Source of the DNA: Penium margaritaceum
Lineage: Eukaryota > Streptophyta > Zygnematophyceae > Desmidiales > Peniaceae
DNA: 64,000 nt
Assembly (NCBI GenBank): GCA_023375785.1
Contig: SZWC01001212.1
Coordinates: forward strand, 191,623-255,622
Direction of reading: 5' to 3'
The notes below the pieces were generated by a model. It was not told the DNA's origin. It saw nothing but the letters and a program-made list of their open reading frames with translations, and ran no database searches. Every line of letters starts with the position of its first letter. Within the stretch, counting starts at the first letter, position 1. Both the position numbers and the translations under genes were made by a program. This document shows, in pieces, positions 1-12,099 of the stretch.

Positions 1-2400
1 TGATGTGACATTGACTACGCATGTGGCTGAACTTAGAGCGTGGACAATGAAGAAAAGCATGGCTCTCTCCATACTTGTAACATCAATGAACAAGAATTAA
101 CACTCCCACATCACAGGATGCATGTCGGTTGCCAAGGCCTATGCAAAACTCTCTCGCGTGCATCAATCAAACTCCTTAGCAAACCGACTCTTCATCTTCT
201 AAAAGGTTGAAATCGATGAGGGTGAGTGAAGGAGAATCGATACCCACATTTCTGCAGTCATTCGATCGCGTGCTGCAAGAGGTCCAACAAATGGAATGGA
301 AACTCAACTCCAGCATGCGTGCCATGATCATTCTGATGGCGCTGCTGGAAAACTAGACATCCTTGATCACCGTATTTGGCTGTTGCATGGAGGCAGATCT
401 GATGTATGAGGCTGTCATCGAACACGTCCGCAACGAGTCCATGCGATGCAGTGGCAGTGAGGCAAATATTTCAGCCTATGCTTCTCGCTTCGGTGGACAA
501 GGTGCAAGGTCTTGCTCCAGTTAGGCATCAGCGGAAGCGGTGGCGGTGGAGGGAAAGACAATGGTGGTGGGAAGAGTTCCAAGAAGCACGACAACCGTCA
601 CAACTGTGGCAAGGCTGGGCACTGGGCTAGAGACTACCGTAGTCCTAGGAAAGAAGACGAGAACAAATGTGGGAAGGAGAAGAAGGAGCTCACCAACATG
701 ATGGCTGAAGGGTTGACCATGAAGGGAGAAACGCTCAGGCCCTGGGCATTCGCCCTTGACTCGGGTACCAACCACCACCACTCAAAAGAGAAGGGTGGAT
801 TTATCTCCATGGCTGAATCTGACATGTGTATCAAGTGTGCAAACGACGGCGTGGTCCAAGCCATGGACGAAGGGGAAAAGTTGATCATGTTCAATGTGAA
901 TGGTGCCGAGAAGGAGGTGAATCTTCAAAAGGTGGTGTACATGTTCTTCTCCGCAGAAAACCTTCTGTCGGTCTCACAAATCACTGACAACAACAAGACA
1001 GTGGTGTTTACCAACAAGGAACCCGTGGCCCTGAAAAATAAGGAAATCAAAATTTTTTACACCAAAGATGACCTCATGCTTCAAGTTCCAAGAGTCGATG
1101 GCTTCTTCGTGCTTCAAATCAGGGTCACTAAGGCATCAGATGAGGGACTAGTATGTACCACCAAGAAAGTAGCACCAAAGCCAAAGGATGCACAGCCGGC
1201 GACCGCTGCAACCGCCACATCAACCAAAGACAATGGAGCTGAGCTGTGGCACCGGCGATTTGGCCACGTGGCAAACAGCACGCTGCAGAAAATGTAGGAG
1301 CAAGAGGTGGTCCACAGAATGGAAGGGTGCACCATGAAGTACGGAAAAGGGTGCACATTGTGTGAACCATGCCTCCAAGCAAAGGCAAAGAAGAAGCCAT
1401 TTGGGAGAAGAGGTAAACGAGCGGAGAATGTCTTGGACCTGATCCAAGTGACGTGTGCAGACCCTTCCACGCAACATCTAACGGAGGAAGCAAGTACTTC
1501 TTGACCTTCATCGACGACCACAACGGCAACATGTGGATCTACTTCCTCAAAACCAAGGGAGAGGTCAAGGAGAAGCCCCTCCAGTTCGTTGCCATGGTGG
1601 AGCGGCAAACGTTCAAGAAGGTGAATACACTTCGATGTGACAACGGGGGTGAGTACGAGGTATGCAAGCTTTGGCTCAAACATCATGGTATCCGCCATGA
1701 GCAAACCACCCCTTACAATGCCCCAAAGCAATGGCGTGGCCGAGAGGATGAACCAGACCCTGCTCGGCATGGTGCGAAGCGTGCTCTTCGACGCCAAGCT
1801 CCCACATTGCTTTTGGTCTGAAGCAGCAACAACGGCCTGCTACCTCTTGAACCTCACACTAGCAACCGCCTTACGGAAGCGTGGAAAGGAGAAGGACAAG
1901 CAGCTAAAGAACCCATAGGAAGCATGGTCAGAAAAGAAACCGAACGCCTCTCATCTGAAGGTGTTCCAGTCAACTACATGGATGAAGATCCATTCGGGAG
2001 AAGGTGGAGGCAAGCTTCACACACGTTCCAAGAAGTACTTCATGCTTGGGTACGACACGTCACACAAAGCCTATCAGTTTGGGATCTGGTAGCAGGCAAG
2101 CTCGTGAGGAGCTGGGACGTCGAGTTTGACGAGCGCACCCTTGGAAACGGAGAGCTACTAGACCCGATCCTCACCCCCAAGGCAAGAGAGTGGATATTGT
2201 TTCTTGATTCCGGAGACCAAGCACCCAACAACTGGCTTGCTTTTCCAGTAAGTGGTGGGAATGGGAGAGCAGCTATGCAAGGTGACGCAGCATCTGACAT
2301 GGACGCAGATAATGAGGCCTCCGGGCTTTTGAGTCTGACTTGGAGTCTGACGACTCTTTTGATGATGACGACACACCACCACTTGTGTTAGCACCTGCAG
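1..2400 (+). pseudogene. Copia copy 1A: degraded gag, protease and integrase
   Basis: This is the 5' part of a Ty1/copia polyprotein, cut by the window edge inside gag. Gag encodes the capsid, protease matures it and integrase inserts the cDNA. Nearly every segment aligns by eye with copy 1B on the opposite strand at 34952-39097. Visible in order: UBN2-type gag (about 1-480), zinc knuckle with HNCGKAGHWARD near 600-640, protease motif FALDSGT near 750, GAG-pre-integrase LWHRRFGHVANSTLQ near 1240-1290, the integrase core with DNGGEY near 1640, and VAERMNQ near 1738. The first Cys of the knuckle is lost (NRHNC instead of CHNC). At least three stops and several frameshifts break it. The stop near 352 replaces a Trp of 1B and the stop near 1294 replaces a Gln. 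It is non-functional. Confidence 0.9.
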
Positions 2401-2459
2401 AAAATCAGGAAGCCACATCAGCACCCGGGCGCAGTTTGCAACCAAAGAAAGCAACTTTG

Positions 2460-4039
2460 TAGTATGAGGACGATTGGACTGGCCTTAACTGGTCATGCAT
2501 GGCTCAGGGAGAGCCATCCACAATGGCCAAGGCAATGAATGGCCCGGATGCGGCCAAGTGAAGGGAGGCAATAGACAGCGAGCTCACGTCCATTGCCGAG
2601 AACGACACATGGATGCTGGTGGATAGACCCGATAATGTCCACGTGGTGGGATCCAAGTGGGTCCTCCGAGTGAAGAAGAAGCAAGATGGCAAAATTGAAA
2701 AGTTTAAGGCGAGGGTAGTGGAAAAGGGGTTTTCTTAACGCCCGTTCTCTGAGTATGATGAGACTTTCGCGCCTGTCATGACCTTTGCCTCCATCCGCTC
2801 TCTCCTTGCCATTGCATCCCAACCCAAAGAACCTAGAGATACACCAGATGCACGTCATGAAAACTTTCCTTTACGGGAATCTCGACAAGGAAGTACTGAT
2901 GGAGGTGAGCGAAGGAGTCAAAGCTCCCAAGAGCAAGGTGTGCAAGTTGGTGAAAGTGCTCCACGGGCTGAAACATACCCCACGGATGTGGTACAAAGAG
3001 ATAGAAAGTTTCATGACCGGTCTCTCCTTTGCGCATTGCGAGAATGACCCGAGCTTGGCGTGATGATGGGAGGGGGCTGATGCTCGTTGCACTGTATGTG
3101 GATGATCTGATCATCTCCACGTCTTCGGTTGAGCTACTGTATGAGCTGAAGTATGACCTCAACAAAAGGTTCAAAATGAAGGACATGGGTCCTCTTGAGT
3201 ACTACCTCGGGATCGCCATCCACCACAACCAAGCAGCATGCACCATCGAACTCAACCAAACCAAATACATCGGTGAGGTACTAAAGCAATATCACATGGA
3301 AGACCACAAACATGTTGGCACCCCAACAACGAACGATGCAAAACTGCAGGCCTCCATGTCACCAAGCAATGAAGGAGAATGAAGGGAGATGCAAGACACC
3401 CCCTACCAGCCCGTCATGGATAGCATCATGTACGCCATGGTAGGGACTCGTCCGGACATTTGCTAGGCTGTGGGACAAGTGAGCAGGTTCATGGCCAGCC
3501 CAGGGCCACAACATTGGCAGGCAGACAAGTGCATCTTGTACTAATTGCAGAAGACACGTCACATGGGCCTCATCCTTGGAGGCCAAGAAGGTACGCACTC
3601 CCTCCGCCTGAATTGCTACACTGACACTGACTGGGGAGGAAAGCTTCAGGATAGGAAATCCAACTAGGAATACGTGTGCATCTTGAATGGCACTGTCAAC
3701 TCATGGGCCAACAGGAAGCATGATTGTGTTTTTGTGTCCACGGTTGAGGCATAGTACGTTGCTCTGTCTGAGTTGTGCAAGGAGACTCAGTGGCTGCTCA
3801 GCCTGTTTGGCAGAATGACAGTGCCACTGAAGGACGTCAGGGTCGTTCACGTGGACAACATGAGCTCCATCTCGATGGCTGAAGGTGAGATCATCTCCCA
3901 GCGAATGAATCACATCGACATACGTTACCACTACTCCCGTGACCTGGTCATGAAGAACGTGGTGGACTTGCAGCACTGCGGAACCAAGAGCATGCTTGCT
4001 GACTGCATGACCAAGCCGCTCGAGAGCGACTTGGAGTAG
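2460..4039 (+). pseudogene. Copia copy 1A: degraded reverse transcriptase and RNase H
   Basis: This is the 3' half of the 1A polyprotein: reverse transcriptase, which copies the element RNA, followed by RNase H, which removes the RNA strand. RT landmarks are SKWVLRVKKKQDGK near 2655, YDETFAPV near 2755, and the catalytic YVDDLI box near 3095-3115. RNase H follows with the decayed counterpart of the DADWGG motif near 3620, then HIDIRYHYSRDLV near 3910-3950 and a C-terminal MTKPLESDLE. Compared with 1B there are stops near 2560 (Trp position), 2737 (Gln position), 3379 (Arg position) and several more between 3460 and 3755, plus indels. It is dead, but the YVDD residues survive. Confidence 0.9.
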
Positions 4040-4127
4040 GAATTCCTGGATTTGGCATGAGGATTGCGATAGAGGAAGGGTGATTCCCAAGGTATTGATG
4101 GAGCCTAGTGAACAACTGATGGACAGA

Positions 4128-4144
4128 GGTGCAAGGGAGAGATT
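4128..4144 (+). promoter_or_regulatory. Polypurine tract of copy 1A
   Basis: The purine-rich run gtgcaagggagagat lies about 90 bp after the RNase H stop and directly before a TGTTG start. Element 1B has the same run beside its LTR (minus strand, 34854-34870). In LTR elements this tract primes second-strand synthesis and sits against the 3' LTR. Confidence 0.65.
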
Positions 4145-4675
4145 TGTTGAATGGTATTCACCTTGTCCACTAGCTAGCTGGTTGGCTGGTTGCACAGAAA
4201 GACAAGGCATGCACCGCTCTATGGATTACGTCCCCTTTGGTCTGTTCTCAGATAGGCCAGGAATGCGCTGCCCATAATGGGTATGTCGCCAGGAGATCAT
4301 CATTGGAAACACAACTTTGTGGCCTAGTTGGGACAGGCGCCGGAGCTCATGGGTCGCGGGCTCAAACCCCGTGACGGCTGCATTTTTCTTTGTGGCCCAG
4401 AATGGGACAAGATGCTCCTAGGAAGCTTACTAGAGTCTGCCTTGAGGATGACACTTGGCGATCTGAGGACGCGCCAATTAGGACTGTAGCCGAGGTTTGC
4501 TCCTGTGGAGCCATTGTAAGAAGAAGCATAGCAAAGCTCTGCAAGTACAAAGGCATGTACCCTGCATGCATCCATTTACAGTTCTTGCCTTTGAGACTCG
4601 TCATAGAGTGTCCAACCTTGGGTAGACACTAAAGACCTTCATGCGGACTTCGTGAGGTTGCAAACAGAACGAACC
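4145..4675 (+). repeat. Probable 3' LTR of copy 1A (diverged)
   Basis: The sequence starts TGTTGAATGG right after the polypurine tract and shares short blocks with the 1B LTR, for example ggcatgcaccgctc against gggcatgcactgctcc. It is strongly diverged and no partner LTR lies in the window, so the 3' boundary is a guess. A tRNA-like block sits inside it at 4320-4380. I see no coding sequence here. Confidence 0.4.
4320..4380 (+). repeat. tRNA-like module with pol III box motifs
   Basis: TGGCCTAGTTGG at 4320-4331 fits the tRNA A box. GGGCTCAAACCCC at 4358-4370 resembles the B box and can form a T arm (gcggg paired with cccgt around a 7-nt loop). Box spacing is that of a tRNA. No matching acceptor stem is seen, so this is not a working tRNA gene. 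It could be a tRNA-derived SINE head or an LTR-internal module like those in 1B and 2C. Confidence 0.4.
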
Positions 4676-4789
4676 TAATGTGTGGATCCCTCTCTTGAGG
4701 GTGATATGTTATCTTGGTTGCAATACCAAGAGCCGTTGGTAGCCTCCCATGTCGGGACCCATTTTCTAGAATGCTGCATTCCGGCGCAT

Positions 4790-5960
4790 TGACAAAACAT
4801 TGCCACATAGGTTAAGGCAATAGTTGTTGCTGTTTCCACCGATGCATCCTCTACAGCTGACGCAACTACAAGCGCCGTGGGCTCCATTCGGGCCTCCACT
4901 GCAGCAACAGTCCTTGCACCTACAGGTGCACCCTACAACCTCATCCACCATGTCTGAGCATGCTCGCTTTTGTCCTTTGCGTGTCTTCCAAATTAAGAGG
5001 GGTGGTGAGTTCGTTGGTCCCACCTCCCGCTCCCTTGAATCTCGTGGCATTTGTCTTGAATCCTTTGATCCCTACACGCCCCAGCAAAATGGTACTTCTG
5101 AATTCTCAAACCGCATGCTGGAAAACGATGTGCACTCCCTTTTCTTGTCCTCTGGTCAATCCCCTCTGTTTGCTTTTGAAGCCATGTCCTACATGACATG
5201 GGCGTAGAACCGCGTCCCTCACGGTCCCCTCCCTCACACCATCAACCCTTTTGAACGCTGGACGAGCCATCGTGCCGATCTTTGCCTTGCCCATGTGTGG
5301 GGGTCTCTTGCCTCTGTCTGGCTTCTTGCTGATCACTAGGTTGGCAAATATTCGCCCCATGGTCGTCTGTGTGTCTTCCTTGGCGTCTCTCCTTTCTCCA
5401 AAGCCTGGCGCTTTTGGGACCCGGTGCGGTGTTGTGTCATCAAGTTTTGCGATGCTCTATTCGTTGAGCACCTGTTTGAGCGTGAAATTCCTCACTTCTC
5501 ACAGGGTTCTCTCTCTCCTCCCTCTCGGTCCTCTCTTCTCTCCTCGGTGCATCCGTCACCCGTCTCCTCTGACCCCTTCTATGCACCGCCACTCTCGGCT
5601 AAACCCTATGCTCCCTCTGAGCCCTCTTCTGCCTCTGATCCCTCTACTACCTCTGTTCTGCCTTCTCCCTCTATCACTCCAAAACCGCATTTGAGCTCTG
5701 AGGCCTCTGCCCCTCCTGTACCGCGTATGGGCTCTGCGTCCCCTATGCGGTCTGTTGCTCTTGAGTCCTCCGTTTCACCTATACCACCTGCTACCTCTGT
5801 CCCACCTGTCTTTTCTATGCCCCTCGTCTCTCCCTACACTCACGGTGGTCGCCTCCGAGCACTACCCTCTCACTCCCGTCATGTCGTCTTGTGTGATCCT
5901 GATCTTTACACCATTAGCCTCGTGACCACCTCCTTACTCGTTGTTGCGTGTGTGGTGTAC
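4790..5960 (+). pseudogene. Copia copy 2A: gag remnant, integrase and Pro/Ser linker
   Basis: This is a truncated family 2 element. Bases 4820-4940 match the Ala/Thr-rich gag of copy 2C (its 17430-17530). The sequence then jumps at about 4950 to the second half of integrase, so the gag end, protease and integrase N-terminus are deleted. Integrase shows RGGEFVGPTSR, YTPQQNGT and FAFEAMSYMTWA (4985-5205). The expected catalytic Glu region reads SEFSNRM and is decayed. A Pro/Ser-rich linker (about 5430-5850) ends at a YTHGGRLRALP motif that 2C shares. A TAG at 5205 and several frameshifts break the frame. Confidence 0.85.
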
Positions 5961-6079
5961 CCTAGTACCTCCCTTGGCTACTCCCTCATTGAACAGGAGT
6001 CTCTCTTGGAACTCAGGTCTGCAGGTCTTTTCCCTCTTCCATCTGAACCACTAACTGTGCAGGCTCCTTGCACAGTGTG

Positions 6080-7620
6080 CGATTGCTCTGTGTGGGCGTA
6101 GGCCATGCAAGCAAACTTGATGATCTTTCTGAGCATGGTGTCTTTGAGCTTGTTGATCTTCCCCCAAGACGTAAAGTAGTGGCCGCAAAATGGATGTATT
6201 GGCTAAAACTGAATCCTGACAACAAGGTTGAATAGTACAAGGCAAGACTCATAGCAAAGGGCTTCTCTCAAGTCCCTGGGGTTGAATTTGATGAGGCATT
6301 TGTTGCAGTGGGCTGCTATACCACTGCCACAGCGCTGATCAGCCTGGTGGCACAGCATGACTGGGAGCTGGAACAGATGGATGTCAACAATGCCTTTCTC
6401 CATGGAAAACGTGACGAGGGAATCTACATGGTACAATGACCCGGCTTCGCAGATGGCACAAATCGAGTGTGGCGTCTGCGCAAGGCCCTTTATGGGCTCA
6501 AGCATGCCCCACGATGCCGGAACCAAGAGATTACAACAACCTTGGAAAAAGGGAGTTTAAGGAGGAGCACAGTAGACCCTGCCTTGTTCCTCAATGCTCC
6601 CACATGACCACTTGTTGCTATCCTTGTCTATGTGGACGACCTCCTGATTGTCTCTCCAAACGTCGCAGCTGTCAAGTCCATAGAATCTCTCTTACAGTCA
6701 GCATACAAAATGAAGGATCTTGGCCCAGGTTGTGTCTTCCTGGGCATGGAGCTAGAGCGTGATCTCTCACATCACACCTTACAAGTCCATCGGGCTATAT
6801 ATGTCTACAGCATGGGGGAGCGGTTTGGACCGCTCCTCACTGCTATCCCCTCAGCTTCTATACCTATGACCCCAGCGGGTCAATCTCTGCTGAAGTCCTC
6901 GGAGCCATCAAAACTGGGGGAGATGGTGGATGTGATAGACTATCTTAGAGTCATTGACTCTCTGATGTACCTTGCTACCACTACTCGTGCTAACGTTGCC
7001 TTTGTTGTTAAATTTCTCTCATTTCTCCTAGTGTCCCAGAGAGTGCCATTTTGAGGCGGCGTTGCGTGTGGTGCGTTATGCACTCTCCACGCCTCGAATT
7101 GGGCTATACTTTTTTGCACAACCCTCACTGCTTATTGATGGGTTCAGTTACAATGACTTGGCATATGACTCTCATGCACAAAGTAGAACGGAATACATTT
7201 TCATAATTGGTGGGATGGCAGTCTCATGGAAAAGTGGAAAATAAGGTTGCGTTGCCCGTAGCACTGCTGAGGCTGAGTACGTGGCTCTTGGTGCAGATAT
7301 GTGTGAAGATGTTTAGCTCTGTCACGTACTACAGCAGCTACGTGTCCCCATTCATTGTATCATATTGTGCTTTGACAGTCAAAGCATAAAATCCATTGCA
7401 AAAAACAGTGGCATGCACCATTCACGTACCAAGCACATCAACGTGGAGCACCACTTTGTTCGCGAGTGCATTGCTGTTGGTATTGTCCGCATCGCTTGGA
7501 TGGACACACAGTCATTGAGAGCTGACTTTCTCATGAAGGCTCTTAGCCGGAACGTCTTCAAGTGTGTTGTCCATGCTGTTGGCCTCACCTGTCCCCATGA
7601 CCCATGTCTCCCTGTCTTGT
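6080..7620 (+). pseudogene. Copia copy 2A: reverse transcriptase and RNase H
   Basis: RT reads as a broken frame similar to 2C: YKARLIAKGFSQVPG near 6240, MDVNNAFLHGK near 6377, and the catalytic LVYVDDLLIVSP near 6625-6660. RNase H follows: the ALSTPRIGLYF segment near 7080, a decayed DSDW motif near 7155, and KHINVEHHFVRECIA near 7432. The last recognisable block is MKALSRNVFKCVVHAVG near 7530-7580. In-frame TAG near 6234 replaces a Gln kept in 2C. Frameshifts separate most blocks. Confidence 0.88.
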
Positions 7621-7684
7621 TGTATCCCTCGCACTTACACTCTTGTGTGTGCCATGCTTCATTGTTTGTGGGACGTTTGCCTGT

Positions 7685-7850
7685 GGGTCATGGGGTAGTG
7701 TTGGAGTCTCGTCTGCCGCTCACATCTCTATTCCCTCTTGTCTCACTATTTATGACACACACACACATGTACAGATTGAGTGACCATGGCCTCACCTGGG
7801 AAGACGTCACCCGAGCGCGCCTTGGCTACTGGTTCTAACCTCATCAAACA
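7685..7850 (+). repeat. Polypurine tract and 3' LTR start of copy 2A
   Basis: The tract gggtcatggggtag (7685-7698) is followed at 7699 by TGTTGGAGTC, the same arrangement as 2C (gggtcatggaggag then TGTTGAAG). About 140 bp resemble the start of the 2C LTR, including CACACACACATGTACAGATT. The similarity fades near 7850, where the LTR of copy 2B begins, so this LTR is truncated. Confidence 0.7.
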
Positions 7851-7904
7851 ATTGACGAGCTACCCAGGAGGGAGGGAGGAGGAAGAAGGAAGTTATTTGG
7901 GGTG

Positions 7905-8523
7905 TAGTTACTAGTAGTTGCTTGATATAGGCTTTTTGACAACTGATAGATGCAACATTAAGGAGGCACACATACACCATGGATGGGAGCAACTGGCACT
8001 TAGGTCTTACAAGAACGCAAGTGCAAGCGAGTAACGGGCGAGCGCGATGATGGACACCGGTTGACCGGGCCACCCACGCGAGTAGATCGCATGTGGCCGG
8101 CTGCCATCCTGGGATCAAACCCGACCCGTTGGCAGCGTGCCGATGGCGGTTTCTCACATGCCGGAATGAACAGGACGTGTGGTCCCGCAAGAACAACAAC
8201 CCGGCCACACACGTACAAGAGCCCAAAGAACATGCACACCTCAAATCAGTCAACCACATGGACCACAAGCATATGTGGGTGCATGCTAAGACCATGTATT
8301 CCTCCATGCTTTCTAAAATGGAAGCATGGAGGTTTGACCCCTCAAACATATCAAGACTGGATACTTCAAGCATCGTACTCTTTTACTCGGCTAATGTGCC
8401 AGAAGTGCATGCTCCATTAGGAGTCTGACAGTGCTGCGTCCGAGAGCTTAATCACCTGGAGTGATGGTGTGCTTGTGGAGAGAGTCAAGGGATTACTTGT
8501 GTGTTCATACCCCTTTAACTTCA
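7905..8523 (-). repeat. 3' LTR of copy 2B
   Basis: On the minus strand this starts at 8523 as TGAAGTT directly after the tract gggtcatggaggag (8537-8524), the polypurine tract of family 2. The same sequence recurs at 30128-30379, where it abuts a primer-binding site, and at 57948-58320. That identifies it as an LTR subtype of family 2. It contains a B-box-like GGGTTTGATCCC (minus strand, about 8106-8117) matching the T-arm block in the 2C LTR. No ORF in it is credible. Confidence 0.65.
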
Positions 8524-8609
8524 CTCCTCCATGACCCACAGATGGACATGGCACACACACTTGAGAGCGGGACTAGACACCCATGCCGCAAGGGACAATA
8601 ACTCAAGAG

Positions 8610-11600
8610 AAGGGAAAGAACATAACAACATCAATCAGGAGCATCACAAGCATGCACAGCAAGCCGCCTTGAACATGCCATTGGTGAGAGCCTTGGTGAG
8701 AAAGTGTGCATGTTGTTAACGAGCATCACCCAAGACTCCTTGAAATTCTTCGGTAGCAGTGTGCTTGCGTGCAAAGTGATGTTGAATGTTGATGTGTTTT
8801 GTTAGAGAATGATGCATGCCATCGTGCTCGATGATGACTTTTGACTTCTGGTTGTTGCAACACAGAGTGATGCAATGAATGGATCCACACAATTGTTGCA
8901 ACAAGCAGCAAAACCACACACTTCCGCATGTACTTGCATCGAGTGCCATGTACTCGGCCTCACTTGAGCTGTGATCAACACATCCTTATTTTCCACTCTT
9001 CCAAAAGGTAGCTATCCCATTGACAAGAAAATGAATCATATACAACTTTCCACATATATGTTATGAGCGCAGTCACTATCAGTGTGGCCATCAACAACCA
9101 CAGAGGCTTGTGTGCTGTAACACAGCCCGACATGTGCTAGAGAGAGCATGTTGCAAAAAACATGCAGGGCAGCCACAAGATACCTCTGACGGGGTCACTG
9201 GAAGAACTGAGCCAGAAAGGTGACCAAGAAGGCCACATCTGCTCGAATCGTGGTGGCGAGGTACATCAAGGACCCAATCATGCTGAGGTAATGGGTGAAA
9301 TAGATAGTCTCCCCTAGCTCTAACACATTGGGAGAATTTAGAAGGAATGGCTCTATTTGTGTCATCAGAGACAATGCAGTACGGACCTTGGCTAGCAAGG
9401 AGGCAAAGCGCTCTCCAAGCTTGCGAACATAAGCAGCCTGATGCACATGAAGAGTCTTATGCTGATGGTCGCACTCCAACTCGATGCCCAGAAAGCAAGC
9501 TATGCCCAAGTCCTTTATCTTGTTTGTGGACTGTGGGAGGGCCTTGGCTGACTAGAAAGAAGCAGGACCAGGAGACGAAATGATCAGGTCATTGATGTAG
9601 ACAAGAATAACCACAAAGGGCTTTGACAAGGTACTCAGAAAGAGCGATGGGTAGAATCTGTTGTGATGATAGCTACCTCTCTTGAGGTTGGATGAGATCT
9701 CTATGTTCCAGCAGCACGACAAGTGCTTGAGGCCGGAAAGAGCCTTGCACAGCTGCCAGACCTTGTTCGTGCCATCGATGAAACCTGGTGCTTGTATCAT
9801 GTAAATCTCCTCGTCAAGACGTCCATGCAGAAACATGTTGTTGACATCCATTTGCTCTAGTTTCTAGTCATGTCGTGTGATAAGGATCACGAGCACGTGA
9901 GTAGTAGTGTATAGTACAATGTGAGCGAACGTTTCATCAAAGTCAACTCTTGGAATGCGAGAAAATTCGTTTGCCATCAGGTGTGCCTAATTTAACCAAT
10001 CGACTTCACCGGTTGGCTTCAGGATCCAATGGGCTTAGATGGCTGTGCAACGAGCTAGAAGATCCACCTACTCGTAGAGGTAATGCTCTTTGTAAAGAAC
10101 TCAAATCCTCCTGCTTGCATTTTTCCTCGAGGTTAGTGTTAGCTTCCTCTTGAGTCTGTTGAATAATGGAAGGCTCTGGTGGGAGTGTACAAAGTCCATT
10201 CACCGCAAAGTAGGCCGTGATGTAGCTTACAAAAGAGGCGCCTAGAGCGTTGTGGTGCTCATGCGCAACAAGTGTAATCCCTACTGCAGAGTTTGAATGG
10301 GCCACACTGACAGCAAGTCCAAGTACATCAAGACCAGTGGATCGGGCAGAGGGCCTAGCAGTAGAAAAGGATGCACAAGATCGTGTATGCCACTAAGGAC
10401 TGAGAGGTTGACTGCTGAGAGAGAGTGAATTCTCCTTTCCCATGTGTATGGCTTTGGGTTGAAGATAGGAGCAGTGGCCCGTGACCCACGAAGTGAAACT
10501 GGGATGTCTACATACATAGTGGTTTGTGACACATGTGTTAGAGGTGAATCAAGAGTGGATTCTGCAAATGCACTGACAGTAGCAGGTACAGGCGAGTCGT
10601 CAGAGGACTCAGAGATTGGCAAAGAATCTGGGGAAGAAGAAATCGGGCCAGTGGGGAGACTCACTGTAAGTGGGGTCCGTTGGTGGTGACTATGTAGAGG
10701 ACAGAGAGCCAGTGGAGGGACTGGGCAATGGACCTCCAAGACCGGAGACTGAGACAGTCCCAACCCCCCAAGCCGACGGAGGGAGGAAAGGGAAGAAGGA
10801 GGAGAGACACAAGAGAAATCACGCTTGAAAAAATCCTCAAAGAACAAGGTATTGCGCAACTCAATGACACAATACTGGTCAGAATCCCAAAATCACCAAG
10901 CCTTAGACATGGCATAGACACCAAGAAAGGTGCAGAGGCGAGCACAGTGACTGAGCTTGCCGTTGCAAGTGCTCGGGAAGCCAGACCACATCAAAACAAC
11001 CCCAGAATGGAGCCTAACGTAAGTCCATCCTGTAAAAAAACCAGCCTTTGAAGGGTGACATGACGGAGAAGAGGATCATGAGGAACATGGTTCCTGATCC
11101 ACATCATATAGGACATGGCCTGCAAGGAGACGATAGGATGCAGATTAGAATCAGCAAGAAGAGTGTGGACACCGTAAACGAGAGTACAGTTCCAATGTTT
11201 GGAGACACCATATTGTTAAGGTGTGTAGGGAGCCAAGGTCTCCATACAAATTTTGCGATAAGACAAGAAACGAGCAGTGGTCCCCATGAACTTGCCACCG
11301 TGATCAGAACAAAACGTGCGAAGGTGACAACCACAAGCGAGCTTAGCCTTTGGCATCTAGGACTTGAAAAAGGAGCAAATATAACTATTTTGCCGAATAG
11401 CAAAGAACAAGCACATGCGGGAGTAATCATCAGTGAGAAACAGATCATAACGACTGACGATATCCAAGACGTCATGGGCCAGAGGGTTCATGATATCCGC
11501 ATGCAAAAGCTCCAGGGCATGGGTGGTGTGAGAGTCAGAGGTTGTAGAAAGGGAGCTATGCATTTTTCCTTGAGAAAATTCAAGACAATCAGTAGCAGAG

Positions 11601-12020
11601 GGGGCCAAGAAGATGGATGCATCCAGGCCATGTGTGGGGTGAGTGCAAAGTGAGCGGTCAATCATGGCATTGTGGATGTGACACAGACGGCGGTGTAGTA
11701 GTTGCGTATGCACCGGGGACAGTGAGCGAGCTATGTGAACAAGAGTGGCTGTGGCAGAAGTAGGTGCAAAAGAGGGAACATAAATTAGGCTGTCAGAGCG
11801 TGTGCCTGTGATGCAGAGGACGTGACAGGGGTTGCGGTGCATAACGGAGGCAATGCCACGACTGGAGGAGAAGTCAATGTCCTGGTCATCTAGAGTCGTA
11901 ACAAAGAGCAAACTCAACTCAAGGACAGGCACGTACAATGCGTCTGGGAAAAAAAGCCTTCCCCCAAAACCAATGAAACGAACAACGCCAACACCCTGAA
12001 CGATGAACAATGTTGACACC
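8610..12020 (-). pseudogene. Copia copy 2B: protease end, integrase, RT and RNase H
   Basis: This is a minus-strand family 2 pol lacking its 5' part; it begins in the protease region at VQGVGVVRFIGFGG (about 12010). GAG-pre-integrase LLHRRLCHIHN is near 11670. The integrase start shows LELLHADIMNPLAHD near 11500. The Pro/Ser linker lies around 10350-10830, and RT has ILVYINDLIISSP (9605-9560). RNase H runs down to FLTKALTNGMFK near 8650. The usual YVDD is YIND, so one catalytic Asp has been replaced by Asn. Many frameshifts and stops are present. The head abuts copy 4A at about 12030, where both are truncated. Confidence 0.85.
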
Positions 12021-12099
12021 TTGAAAGGGAAGAAGCTGGCTAAGAGTAGTGCACACAAAGCGTACAGAGCCAACTTTTGGTCGCACTCTGCTGCCTCCG

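Noticed and set aside
1-4039. Fungal repeat-induced point mutation as the source of C-to-T stops
   Set aside because: That process hits CA dinucleotides in general, yet His codons are well kept while CAG is lost, and the 1 percent-diverged LTRs of 1B are unmutated. Not fully excluded without a full context count.
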